Assembly (NCBI GenBank): GCA_028868375.1 | Contig: JAGWUP010000012.1 | Span: 1-64,000 of the forward strand | Direction: 5' to 3' | Origin: Elusimicrobiota bacterium | GTDB lineage: Bacteria; Elusimicrobiota; Elusimicrobia; UBA1565; UBA9628 | Length of the DNA stretch: 64,000 nt | Shown: positions 39,702 through 47,546 of the stretch, piece by piece | Position numbering within the stretch: the stretch's first letter is position 1 | Layout: each line of letters begins with the position of its first letter | Position numbers and translations under genes: made by a program | The notes under the pieces: model-generated | Databases searched by the model: none | The model's input: only the letters and a program-made list of their open reading frames with translations | What the model was told of the DNA's origin: nothing

Positions 39702-41135
39702 TCACTGCTTCCTGAAGATGGCCACGATCTCAAACAACTCAGTGGCGCCTACCTTGTCTCGATCCGTGGTGTTGTACCGCCTCATGCGCGTGTCGAACAC
39801 CTTATCGAACTTTAGCCCAACGGTCGCACCTACCTCCCGTGCGATGTCCGCCATCTTGAATCTCGGGGTAACCTGAAGTGCGAAGTACGCGCCGGACTTC
39901 AGGGCGTCGGCCACGCCCCCGATCATCGGTCGGTAGAAGCCATCCACCCACTTGTCCAGCGTGTCATATCGCCGCCACGACGACTCCTCGCCCTTGTACT
40001 TCTCCGTATCAAAGTACGGCGGCGAGGTAAGCGCAAAGTCGTAGTAGTCAGACCTCAGGCCGGTGTCCTCAAACGGCTTGTTGATCAGCTTTATCCGCTT
40101 GGGCTCAAACAGGTAGGGGCTGAGGTCGTCAAACATCTCCTGCAACTTCGGGCTGTGGGGCGCAGGATCGACGCCGACGTAGTAGTCAGCGTTCGACAGC
40201 ATGAATCCGACCATTCTACCTCCCCACCCGTGGCAGGGGTCAAGCACTCGGCCGCCCCTGGGGCAGTACTTGTTGATCAGCTCCTTGGCCAGGCTTATCG
40301 GGAAGTCGAACGGTATGCGGTACCCCAGTAACGGAATGTTCCCCGAAATCAGCTTCGTGAACGACACCTCCCCATTCATCTGAAATGCGACACCGCGCAC
40401 GATGGCAGCCCTGCGCTCGGGGTCGGGGTCACCAACCGCGCACTCCAACATCTCATTGAACGGAAGAGCCGAACCGGCCACGAAGTAGCGATCCCACGTG
40501 TAGGCCATCGTCGCGTAGCGCGGAATCTCGTCGCCGTACAGCAGCGCCTTAACGAAGTGGACGGCCATCGCCCCCTTGGTGAACGTGCACCGGATCATGT
40601 CCATGGGCATGCCGGCCCAGTCAGCCACCAGCGAGCCGTAGGCCCGCTTCAGGAGGGCCGCCTGCTCGTCAGTCAGTACTGTATTCTTCTCGACCACTAA
40701 CGGACGGCCGACAAGATCGACGTTCTTCTTCTGCGCTACCCGAACGTCGGCCATCCCCTCACGAATGGCGTCTACGACTGGTAGGTGCTTCTTCAGCGTG
40801 TTTCGCTTACTCACCTTCTGGCCGAACCTGTAGGGCGGCCGCTCATTCATCAGGTCAAACTGCGACTTCGTGGGGTCAAGAATGCCCCCCAGCCTATTCG
40901 CCACCCAGAAGTGATCCCCCAGGTGGTTGGACGCCTTCATTATGCAGTAGCCGTTCTTGGGGCCCCCGAGAAACTCTGCCAGCGCCGAGGCCGCCAGGTA
41001 GGACTTGCCCCTGGCATCTCCCGCATCCGGCCTGGCGTACTTGCCGCCGTTCACGTAGTCCGCATTGGGCTCGATGAGGTCCAAGTGACTTCGGCACTGG
41101 TCCAGTGCCGACTGCTCGTAGGAAGTCAATGCCAC
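39702..41135 (-). CDS. DNA methyltransferase with TSPPY motif and long N-terminal extension
   Basis: I take the GTG at 41133-41135, which overlaps the upstream stop, giving 477 aa. The C-terminal 200 residues are a SAM-dependent amino-methyltransferase: RVLDPCHGWGGRMVGFM is the SAM-binding motif I and LTSPPYFDTEKYKGEE the catalytic motif IV, pointing to N6-adenine or N4-cytosine. The N-terminal region has a segment HFWVANRLGGILDPTKSQFD that recalls Cys/His hydrolase domains, without proof. It is tightly linked to the GNAT/2OG-oxygenase fusion, so the pair may introduce an unusual base modification. No restriction enzyme is adjacent. Confidence 0.78.
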   Translation of the reverse strand: MALTSYEQSALDQCRSHLDLIEPNADYVNGGKYARPDAGDARGKSYLAASALAEFLGGPKNGYCIMKASNHLGDHFWVANRLGGILDPTKSQFDLMNERPPYRFGQKVSKRNTLKKHLPVVDAIREGMADVRVAQKKNVDLVGRPLVVEKNTVLTDEQAALLKRAYGSLVADWAGMPMDMIRCTFTKGAMAVHFVKALLYGDEIPRYATMAYTWDRYFVAGSALPFNEMLECAVGDPDPERRAAIVRGVAFQMNGEVSFTKLISGNIPLLGYRIPFDFPISLAKELINKYCPRGGRVLDPCHGWGGRMVGFMLSNADYYVGVDPAPHSPKLQEMFDDLSPYLFEPKRIKLINKPFEDTGLRSDYYDFALTSPPYFDTEKYKGEESSWRRYDTLDKWVDGFYRPMIGGVADALKSGAYFALQVTPRFKMADIAREVGATVGLKFDKVFDTRMRRYNTTDRDKVGATELFEIVAIFRKQ

Positions 41136-42265
41136 TGGCTGTTCTCGTAGGCCGACACGCCGTCGGCGATCATCTGCCGCGTAGTTGCTGAGGAGAAGCA
41201 ATCCACCACGAGATGGATGCGATCGACGGACGATCGGTTGACTACCGAGTGCGGCTTCCTGAAGTCCAGGTAGAACAACGTGCCCACGTCGAACGTCCGA
41301 TCGATCTTGCGGCCGCGAGCATCCCACCCGCTGAACACCACCTGATCAGCATCAGTGACTATTGGTACGTGGAATCTGGCTATCTTGCCGTCGGCGATGC
41401 CTATGTTCTTGTAGTACAAATCCGTGTGCCTACCGAGCTCGCCGTTGTCACTTCGAAGCCGCATGAACCTGACGCGCTCCTTGTCTCCCGGTATCGAGTT
41501 GACGAACTTCCACGTCACCGGAAACAGATGAGCGATGTCCGTATCTTGCAGCACAAGATTCGACTTGTCCGCATCCCTCCACTGGGGAGTGCCGGGGCGC
41601 TCATGGAACTTCGGATCGGGCAGGTAACCCCTGAGCTGAAAGGCTGACCAGCTCTTGCGCCTATTGTAGTTGGAGCCGATCTGTTCGTAGTAGGAGTCGC
41701 ACCCTCTCAGCTCCTCAAGCACGGCCTCGACGGCAGCGGCGGTCAGAAAGTTCTCACGAATCTTTGATACCGTGGCCTCCTGCTCAACAGGCAGCTCATA
41801 GTCGGCACCGACCCGCGGAAGGCAGTACAGACCCTTTATCTCGGAACTTCCGGCGATCTTGGTCCCCCTGTACTGAAAGTCCATCTCAGTGACGACGGAC
41901 TTCGACGTCAGGTCCTCCTCGTAGATCTCAATCCATACGCGATTCCGCCTCCTGATCAGCCCCGGAGCCGCCGAGTGCACCGATATGAGCGACTCCAGTG
42001 TGCGCCCTCCCCCCTCGGGGTTAGCGCAGAAGAAGTGCCGAACAAACACATCGCCGGGGGACATCAGTATCTCGCGACCATCGAAGGTTCTATACTCGCG
42101 TGCCGAGCCGATCTTCTCGTATATCAGGCCGGCTCCGTCAGATAGCAGCACGCAATCCTTCGAGATGGCCTTGGAGGCCTCATCACGAGTGACGTGCTTG
42201 AAGCCGCCGTAAATGAACTTCCGGTGAGCATTGCGGAACGTCGAGGCCACCTGCTCAGCGTCCAT
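41126..42265 (-). CDS. GNAT-like plus 2OG-Fe(II) Asp/Asn-hydroxylase-like fusion
   Basis: The protein (379 aa) seems to have two catalytic parts. Residues about 10-150 have GNAT-like features (SPGDVFVRHFFCANPEGGGR, RVWIEIYEEDLTSKSVVTEM, DFQYRGTKI). Residues about 190-365 resemble aspartyl/asparaginyl beta-hydroxylases: His280 and Asp282 in GRHTDLYYKN, His339 in FRKPHSVVN and Arg349 for 2-oxoglutarate binding. The adjacent gene, overlapping by 10 nt, is a DNA methyltransferase. Known phage DNA hypermodification uses oxygenases and acyltransferases (as Mom of phage Mu), so a nucleobase-modifying pathway is one reading; a protein or amino-acid hydroxylase is another. The GNAT call is tentative. 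Confidence 0.65.
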   Translation of the reverse strand: MDAEQVASTFRNAHRKFIYGGFKHVTRDEASKAISKDCVLLSDGAGLIYEKIGSAREYRTFDGREILMSPGDVFVRHFFCANPEGGGRTLESLISVHSAAPGLIRRRNRVWIEIYEEDLTSKSVVTEMDFQYRGTKIAGSSEIKGLYCLPRVGADYELPVEQEATVSKIRENFLTAAAVEAVLEELRGCDSYYEQIGSNYNRRKSWSAFQLRGYLPDPKFHERPGTPQWRDADKSNLVLQDTDIAHLFPVTWKFVNSIPGDKERVRFMRLRSDNGELGRHTDLYYKNIGIADGKIARFHVPIVTDADQVVFSGWDARGRKIDRTFDVGTLFYLDFRKPHSVVNRSSVDRIHLVVDCFSSATTRQMIADGVSAYENSQWH

Positions 42266-42307
42266 GATCTTCCCTGACTATCTTCCAAGCGTGCAAGTCC
42301 TTGATTC

Positions 42308-42317
42308 CATTTATACG
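42308..42317 (-). promoter_or_regulatory. CGTAT-type -10 motif before the GNAT/2OG gene
   Basis: CGTATAAATG on the minus strand in the 60-nt gap upstream of 42265. The same TCGTATARATGG context occurs at 55746-55755. Confidence 0.45.
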
Positions 42318-42327
42318 ACAGCAACAA

Positions 42328-43236
42328 TCACAGTCCAGCCTCGGGTCGATAGGCGGGATGCTGATTGGCGCGGCGCCAGAACATCGCCTCATCACCACGC
42401 ATCAGCATCAAATGAGCAAGAATGTCATCGGTCGGGCACATCGCGCCCGCCCACGATCCCTGGTAGTGAGCGATCGGATGCAAGCATAGCGCACAGAGCA
42501 CCCGAAGTTCCTCGGACTGCTTACGCGCCCACGGATGGCCCGCCGTGAAGGATGCCGCGATGGTCGGGCGCAGTTTGCGAAAAAAGTAGTGAATGCCTGA
42601 TCGCTCGCTCTTTTCGAGGAACATGCCGGTCAGGAGGTATTGCTTGAATTGGCGGTGCCGCAATTTTTGAGCGAGAAGTTGCAGCGCGCGCGCCTCCTGT
42701 TCGATGCCCCATGCATCGGAGGCCCCGAGGGTGTTGAACTGCATCATGACCGAGTTCACGCGGTGCTGAAGACCCCAATCGATTTTGCCGTTCTCGTCGC
42801 GCCAGATGTAAACGTCAGCCCGGCGCTGCCAGGAATAGAATCGGTTCAGGATGGTCTTGCCGTCGCTGAATTCCGCCTCGGCCCGCATCTCAGCTAGGCT
42901 CTCTGCATCGTGACCGATTGCTTCCAAGGCAAGCGCGTTGGGATAGGTAGGCTCGATGACGAGGGGACTGCCGGTGATCGGCATGGGATAGCCGGCCCAT
43001 TCGCCGCGCTCTTGCGAGAGTTGCCTCAGCGCGTTGCGGAGGAGCGCGAAGCCGTCATGTTGCTCCAGAAGCTCCCGCTTATCCGCCGGCAGATCGAGCG
43101 ACTGCGACAGCCCGCGTTGCTGCTGCCGGAAGCCGTTTGCGTGGTCTCCCGCGACGTGGTGCTGGGCTTCGGATCGCTGACGCTTCTGGCTCGCCTTCTG
43201 GCGGGCTATCAGGTTGCGCTTCGCTTGCTTCTTCAT
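42328..43236 (-). CDS. Unknown protein, long overlap with the preceding gene
   Basis: The start at MKKQAKRNLIARQKAS gives 302 aa. The protein is mixed alpha/beta with many Trp and His (FYSWQRRADVYIWRDENG, RSGIHYFFRKL, LHPIAHYQGSWAGAMCPTDD, MFWRRANQHPAYRPEAG). I do not recognise the family. Its first 158 nt overlap the 3' end of the gene at 43079-43558 in another frame, and both frames look protein-like. Base composition around 42330-43250 looks more mixed than in neighbouring genes, which may mean later acquisition. Confidence 0.6.
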   Translation of the reverse strand: MKKQAKRNLIARQKASQKRQRSEAQHHVAGDHANGFRQQQRGLSQSLDLPADKRELLEQHDGFALLRNALRQLSQERGEWAGYPMPITGSPLVIEPTYPNALALEAIGHDAESLAEMRAEAEFSDGKTILNRFYSWQRRADVYIWRDENGKIDWGLQHRVNSVMMQFNTLGASDAWGIEQEARALQLLAQKLRHRQFKQYLLTGMFLEKSERSGIHYFFRKLRPTIAASFTAGHPWARKQSEELRVLCALCLHPIAHYQGSWAGAMCPTDDILAHLMLMRGDEAMFWRRANQHPAYRPEAGL

Positions 43237-43558
43237 GGGACTCTGGCTCCGGCGTGATCGCGTATCGTGGCGGCGGCACATATTGCGCTGAAGGTGCGAC
43301 GTGCATTGGCGCATCGCCCGCATAGGACGCATCGAAATCCGCGACGATGTATTCTGCAGTCGATTCATCGAAATCGAGCGCGCGCTGATAGGCTTTGGTG
43401 CCATCAGTACGCTCTACCTCGACCAAGAGCGCATATCCTCGCCGCAGCATGTCTCGCACGATGCGGGCAGCGCGAATGCTTTCTGCGGGGTTGTTCTTAT
43501 CGAAGGTCAGCTTTGTATCGCCTGCCCCGACATTGAGAATGCCGACTTCTCCAGTCAT
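43079..43558 (-). CDS. Unknown protein with Pro/Glu-rich linker and basic GRPRKR tail
   Basis: The 159-residue protein has an N-terminal domain of about 80 residues (GEVGILNVGAGDTKLTFDKN, IRAARIVRDMLRRGYALLVE, YQRALDFDESTAEYIVADFD), a Pro/Glu-rich linker, and a C-terminal basic patch RRGRPRKRLP that resembles an AT-hook. The N-terminal pattern of a 'GD.....' start and an acidic pocket is seen in small phage proteins. It may bind DNA. It overlaps the SNF2-like gene by 4 nt and the next gene by 158 nt. Confidence 0.55.
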   Translation of the reverse strand: MTGEVGILNVGAGDTKLTFDKNNPAESIRAARIVRDMLRRGYALLVEVERTDGTKAYQRALDFDESTAEYIVADFDASYAGDAPMHVAPSAQYVPPPRYAITPEPESHEEASEAQPDSPPEGEPEASAIRSPAPRRGRPRKRLPAAATRAVAVARSAGG

Positions 43559-45156
43559 TTCGAAGTTCCCTTTCGCACACCCCGTCGGCCAACTACTAGG
43601 TTGGGGTCCTCAACCAGCGTCCTGAATATATCCCTTCCCTCCTGGTGAAACTCCAGTATCCTCTCGTCCACCGAGTCCCTAACCACGAGGTCGTAGATCA
43701 TGCTCCTGCGCTTCTGACCGGTCCTATATATACGCCCCTCGCACTCGTAGCGCTCTATACTGCTGACCGGGCTCTCATAAAAGAACTCATAGTTAGCGGC
43801 CTGCAGGTTCAGGCCCATGCTGGCCTTCTTCCACTGGGCCACTATTACCCTGAAGTCGGGATCGCCGTTGAACTTGTCCTTTATCGACGTCCAGTTCTTA
43901 GTCCCGGACCACAGCCAGCCGAACTGCTGCTTCCTCCTGGACAGCTCCTGGCAAATGCGGGCACCGGACCAGGTAAACTCGTAGAACACGATCAGCTTGC
44001 AGTCCTCGGGCACCTCGCTGATCAACTCCATCAGCAGGTCCAGCTTCGGGTTCTTCTCGAACTCTATCTGCGCCTTCTCGCCCGTGTCGTCGTCCACGAA
44101 GCCGACGAAGCCGGAGCTGATCTGCCTCATGCGCAGGAAGGCGTTCTGGACCTCGCGGTAGTTACCTCGGGCCTCAGCCAGCTCCTCGACGATGCGGTCG
44201 TAGTAGTCCCAGTTCTCGTCCGGGAAAGTGCACTTGCTCGGAGGGAGGTTGACCTTCGGCGGCAGGCTCACGCACTCGTCAATCGAGTACCTGAGCGACG
44301 ATGCCGCAATGAAGCCAGCCAAAGCCGACTCCCTGCGCTTCCTGAACTTCCAGGACACGCCCCACGGCGTCACGACCCGCCTCCAGAAGGCCTCCCGAAA
44401 CATTCCGGGAGACCGACCCAGCGCCCTGCCACCGTCAGTCAGGAAGAACTGACTCCACAGCACGAACGGGTCCCGCCCGAACGCCCTGCCGGCCAGCGAG
44501 TACCTGAGCTGGGCCTCCCTGCTGAACTCCAGGCACACCTGGTACGACAGCGAGTCCGTAGACCCCAGTCTGGTAGACTGGTCAAACACCACGGCATCCA
44601 CTCGACTGATCATCCCAAGTATCAGACGGCTGACGATCTCGCGCTTGTTCCTGCCAGTCGACTTCCCATCCTTGTCAACGGCCGGCACCAACTTAGAGAC
44701 CATCGCAGATATGCCGGCATACGTGCCTATCAGGATTCCCTTATCTATCCTCCCCGCCTGCTCCCACTTGTCTCTAGAGCTGCCCCTCAGCTGGACATAG
44801 GGCACGTCGAACTTCCACTTCACTATCTCATCTACCCACCCCTCGGCCACCTCGTCAGTCGGCGCGAACACGACGGCTCGCCGGATGAAGCCGGCGTCAT
44901 AGTAGTACTGCAGCAACTCCAAGGAGAGCCCCGTCTTACCCCATCCTAGGTCGGACATCACCACCAACCCGGGACTAGACAGCGCCGCCAGCAGCACCAC
45001 CTTCTGATCGGGCCTCAGGGGCACGCGGGGCTTGATCAATGGCCTGCAGAAGGACAGGTCATACTCGACCTCGAGCGGCTTCAAGTCATTGTACCAGGCA
45101 ATCGACTCAATCGGCCTGGACAAGTACCTCTCGACTGCTGCCTTGGGGATGGGCAC
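43555..45156 (-). CDS. SNF2-like superfamily 2 helicase/translocase
   Basis: The protein (533 aa) has two RecA-like lobes. Motif I is MSDLGWGKTGL (68-78), like the SNF2 DEMGLGKT. Motif II reads AVVFDQSTRLG, where SNF2 proteins have DEAH, so the second acidic residue is replaced by Gln. Motif VI is CEGRIYRTGQKR, nearly canonical. SNF2 proteins translocate on duplex DNA. The altered motif II could weaken ATP hydrolysis. It directly follows the DnaB-like helicase gene with no gap and may act in replication or remodelling. Confidence 0.85.
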   Translation of the reverse strand: MPIPKAAVERYLSRPIESIAWYNDLKPLEVEYDLSFCRPLIKPRVPLRPDQKVVLLAALSSPGLVVMSDLGWGKTGLSLELLQYYYDAGFIRRAVVFAPTDEVAEGWVDEIVKWKFDVPYVQLRGSSRDKWEQAGRIDKGILIGTYAGISAMVSKLVPAVDKDGKSTGRNKREIVSRLILGMISRVDAVVFDQSTRLGSTDSLSYQVCLEFSREAQLRYSLAGRAFGRDPFVLWSQFFLTDGGRALGRSPGMFREAFWRRVVTPWGVSWKFRKRRESALAGFIAASSLRYSIDECVSLPPKVNLPPSKCTFPDENWDYYDRIVEELAEARGNYREVQNAFLRMRQISSGFVGFVDDDTGEKAQIEFEKNPKLDLLMELISEVPEDCKLIVFYEFTWSGARICQELSRRKQQFGWLWSGTKNWTSIKDKFNGDPDFRVIVAQWKKASMGLNLQAANYEFFYESPVSSIERYECEGRIYRTGQKRRSMIYDLVVRDSVDERILEFHQEGRDIFRTLVEDPNLVVGRRGVRKGTSK

Positions 45157-46653
45157 TTAGTCCTCTGCCTCTTCTTCCTCGTCCTCCTGAACCTTGCCGT
45201 TCGCGGCCTTCTTGTCTTGGCCGACGAAGTCCTCGACCGCTCTGCGAGCACGAGCCGTCATCAGGCGAGAGTCCACGCAGAACTGCCCGGTGTCGTAGTG
45301 CTGAGATATCAGTATGGTCATTCTGGCCCGATCATTCCTGACCTTCTGGGTGTAGAGCCTAGCGAGGCCGTACTGCTCCTCGGCCGGCGTCTGGCTGTAC
45401 GTTATCTCGTTGTCGGCCACGCCGAACAGACCGAACGTGCCGGCTGAGTGCTGAGCCTGCACGTTGCGCGCCGCGTTACTGCTCCTGTTGCCCTGCTTGG
45501 GCACCACCACCGCCATGTTCCGCTCGACGGCCAGCCCGCGCAGCATGACGTTCAGCTCGTCCTCGGCCGCGTAGTCGCGGTCCTTCTTGGGCATCTTCAT
45601 CAGCGACGGCATGTCGACCATCAGCATGTCTGGCTCGAAGTCGAACAGCAGCTTCAACTCGTCCAGGTCCTGCTCCAGCATCTCAAACGACATCCTGCCG
45701 CTGGGAAACCTCCTGATCCTCAAGTTGGCGAGGCGGTTGCGACGGTACTCCCTCTTCTTGTCCCCCATCTCATTCAGCAGAAACTGCCTGGTGTCCTCAG
45801 CGTCCTCGATCACGAAGGACGGCTTCATCACCTCTGATCGAAGCGAGAAGGCGCCGTCCTTCGCCTCGTCCATGAAGGTGGCGCGGTACGTGCCGCTGCG
45901 ACGAACTCCGCCGAACAACGCCATGAAGTACCTCTGGGCCGTCATGTCATCCGAGTTCTCCAGCGTGTAGTGCGCGACCTTCCACCCCTTCAGGAAGGCG
46001 GCCTTTCCGCAGTGAACCAAAAAAAAGGATTTTCCCCTGTTAGGAGGTGACAAGAACGCCAGCAGTTCCCGCTTGGTCGGGACCACCAGTAGATTGTCCA
46101 GCTCCCTTATTCCCAGCTTGCAGTAGTCGCCCTCGTCCCTGTCCAGAAACTGCAGCGCACGATCGTCCGCCAGGGAGAACCCATAGTCCCGGTCCACCTG
46201 CCTTATGCGCAGCGCCTGGCGGTGAATCTCCTCGAGGTCCTCGACCGCCGAGTCGCCTCCCTTCTGATACCTCTCTACTAGCTGCGCGATGTTGGCCCGG
46301 TGCCTCCTGGTGTGAATGAACTTGGCGACGACGTTTCGGACATACTCAGTGTTTATTCGGTCCGACAGCTCCACCATGTTCGCGATCACGGTGCGATACT
46401 GCGAGTACGACTTGTGCTTCCTGTCCTCCATCACGTCGGCAAACACGTCGTCCACGTGACTCTTGCCCGGCGGGCGCCTGTAGGTCCTGCGGTACTCCAG
46501 GCACCTCGCGACTATGTCGCGGTACGGAGGATCAAATAACTCAAGCTCGACAAGGTTCGCCACGATACTTGAGTTTGCGTCGTCGCACAGCGCGATGACG
46601 ACGGCGATGGACTCCTGGTGCGCTGAAGGGAACAGTGAGTAGTCGTCAGACAC
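45157..46653 (-). CDS. DnaB-like replicative helicase
   Basis: The protein (498 aa) has an N-terminal helical domain and a RecA-type motor: Walker A SPPNRGKSF (202-210), Walker B DMLMVDMPSLMKM, and a glutamine switch in AVVVPKQGNRSS. The C-terminus is acidic. It unwinds DNA ahead of the polymerase and would pair with the primase encoded at 53611. The GTG start (46651-46653) has no usual ribosome binding site; CGTATAAGT lies at 46660-46668, so the transcript may be leaderless. Intergenic element D lies just upstream. Confidence 0.85.
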   Translation of the reverse strand: MSDDYSLFPSAHQESIAVVIALCDDANSSIVANLVELELFDPPYRDIVARCLEYRRTYRRPPGKSHVDDVFADVMEDRKHKSYSQYRTVIANMVELSDRINTEYVRNVVAKFIHTRRHRANIAQLVERYQKGGDSAVEDLEEIHRQALRIRQVDRDYGFSLADDRALQFLDRDEGDYCKLGIRELDNLLVVPTKRELLAFLSPPNRGKSFFLVHCGKAAFLKGWKVAHYTLENSDDMTAQRYFMALFGGVRRSGTYRATFMDEAKDGAFSLRSEVMKPSFVIEDAEDTRQFLLNEMGDKKREYRRNRLANLRIRRFPSGRMSFEMLEQDLDELKLLFDFEPDMLMVDMPSLMKMPKKDRDYAAEDELNVMLRGLAVERNMAVVVPKQGNRSSNAARNVQAQHSAGTFGLFGVADNEITYSQTPAEEQYGLARLYTQKVRNDRARMTILISQHYDTGQFCVDSRLMTARARRAVEDFVGQDKKAANGKVQEDEEEEAED

Positions 46654-46659
46654 GAGGAG

Positions 46660-46668
46660 ACTTATACG
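46660..46668 (-). promoter_or_regulatory. CGTAT-type -10 motif before the helicase gene
   Basis: CGTATAAGT on the minus strand; TATAAG is 7 nt from the GTG at 46653. CTAAC lies just upstream. Confidence 0.55.
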
Positions 46669-46689
46669 CGAGTTAGGCCAGCGTTACTG

Positions 46690-46806
46690 CACACGTTTCC
46701 CGGCGGCGCAGGACGCGCGTGGCGCGACGAACGCATTTGCGCGTCATTGCACGCGCGATTCGATTCATCGCATCAGCGCGTCGCGGGACGCGCCAGGATT
46801 CAATTC
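46690..46806. repeat. Dispersed GC-rich intergenic element, copy D
   Basis: This copy shares exact words with the other elements: GCGCGTCATTGCACG (46739-46753) with copy B and TCGCGGGACGCGCC (46781-46794) with copy C. The left end CGTTTCCCGGCG and the right end CGCGGGACGCGCCAGGA form the imperfect inverted repeat of the family. Its right part encodes the last codons of the gene ending at 46765. Confidence 0.7.
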
Positions 46807-47298
46807 CTCGATCGAGGCGCGATGATGCAGGACGGAGGCCAGCATGCCCGCAGACAGATAGTCGGGAAACGAGGAGTCGATCGCCTCGGGCACCTTGCCG
46901 ACGTACCTAAGCAGGTTGTCCCGACTGACCTCGCGAGGCTCCGGCCTCCACTTGGAGATGTAAGTCGCCAGGGACTCCGCGGCCAGCATCCCCAGTAGCC
47001 TGCGCTCAGACAGAGACAGCCCGGGAACGGCCTCCAGCAGAAGTGCCCTGACGCGCTCAGACTGGCTCTGGAAGCCGGCGTGAGATGACGCGTGCCTTAT
47101 CCTGAAGTCGCCCCCTGAGTGCAGGCCTCGCCGCTTCAGCTCCTCCATGATGCCATACAGCAACCAGTCCTCCTCCTCCACGGACTCGACGACAGACATG
47201 CTGTGCTGAAGCAGGAAAGTCGCCCTCTTCTTAACCTCCTCCAGCTCCGACCTCCTCAGGGAGGACAGCGACTTGAGTACCTCAGATAAGTCAGTCAT
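46765..47298 (-). CDS. Hypothetical helical protein
   Basis: The protein (177 aa) is mostly helical (SSLRRSELEEVKKRATFLLQ, SERVRALLLEAVPGLSLSER, RLLGMLAAESLATYISKW). There is no cysteine or histidine motif. The C-terminal residues ELNPGASRDALMR are encoded inside repeat element D, so the element or the gene end has been remodelled. It overlaps the gene at 47291 by 8 nt. Function unknown. Confidence 0.5.
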   Translation of the reverse strand: MTDLSEVLKSLSSLRRSELEEVKKRATFLLQHSMSVVESVEEEDWLLYGIMEELKRRGLHSGGDFRIRHASSHAGFQSQSERVRALLLEAVPGLSLSERRLLGMLAAESLATYISKWRPEPREVSRDNLLRYVGKVPEAIDSSFPDYLSAGMLASVLHHRASIEELNPGASRDALMR

Positions 47299-47539
47299 CC
47301 AGCAGAACTCTTCCAGTGGAGGACCTCAGACGATCCGCCAATCTTACAGACATCTTGGGAAGAGAATCAGTCTCCCTCCTCTGCGGCACATGACCAGTAT
47401 CTGGCAGCGACTTCAGGATAGTATCAGCAGTAGCTTCGTCCACTATCCTGACAGACCACCCGATCTCGCCCTTTGCTCGGGTACTCATCTGCCAGCCCCG
47501 AGAGACCTTGAACAGCGTGAAGCCGGTCAACTCAGCCAT
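47291..47539 (-). CDS. Small hypothetical protein
   Basis: The protein (82 aa) begins MAELTGFTLFKVSRGWQMST, RAKGEIGWSVRIVDEATADT. It is a compact strand-helix pattern with a basic end. It overlaps the following gene by 8 nt. No family recognised. Confidence 0.5.
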   Translation of the reverse strand: MAELTGFTLFKVSRGWQMSTRAKGEIGWSVRIVDEATADTILKSLPDTGHVPQRRETDSLPKMSVRLADRLRSSTGRVLLDD

Positions 47540-47546
47540 CTGTTAC

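Noticed and set aside
38336-39715. 459-codon plus-strand frame
   Set aside because: Antisense shadow of the sliding clamp and polymerase ends; Arg/Leu/Val/His-rich and without recognised motif.
43645-44949. 434-codon plus-strand frame
   Set aside because: Antisense to the SNF2-like gene, whose motifs are clear on the minus strand.
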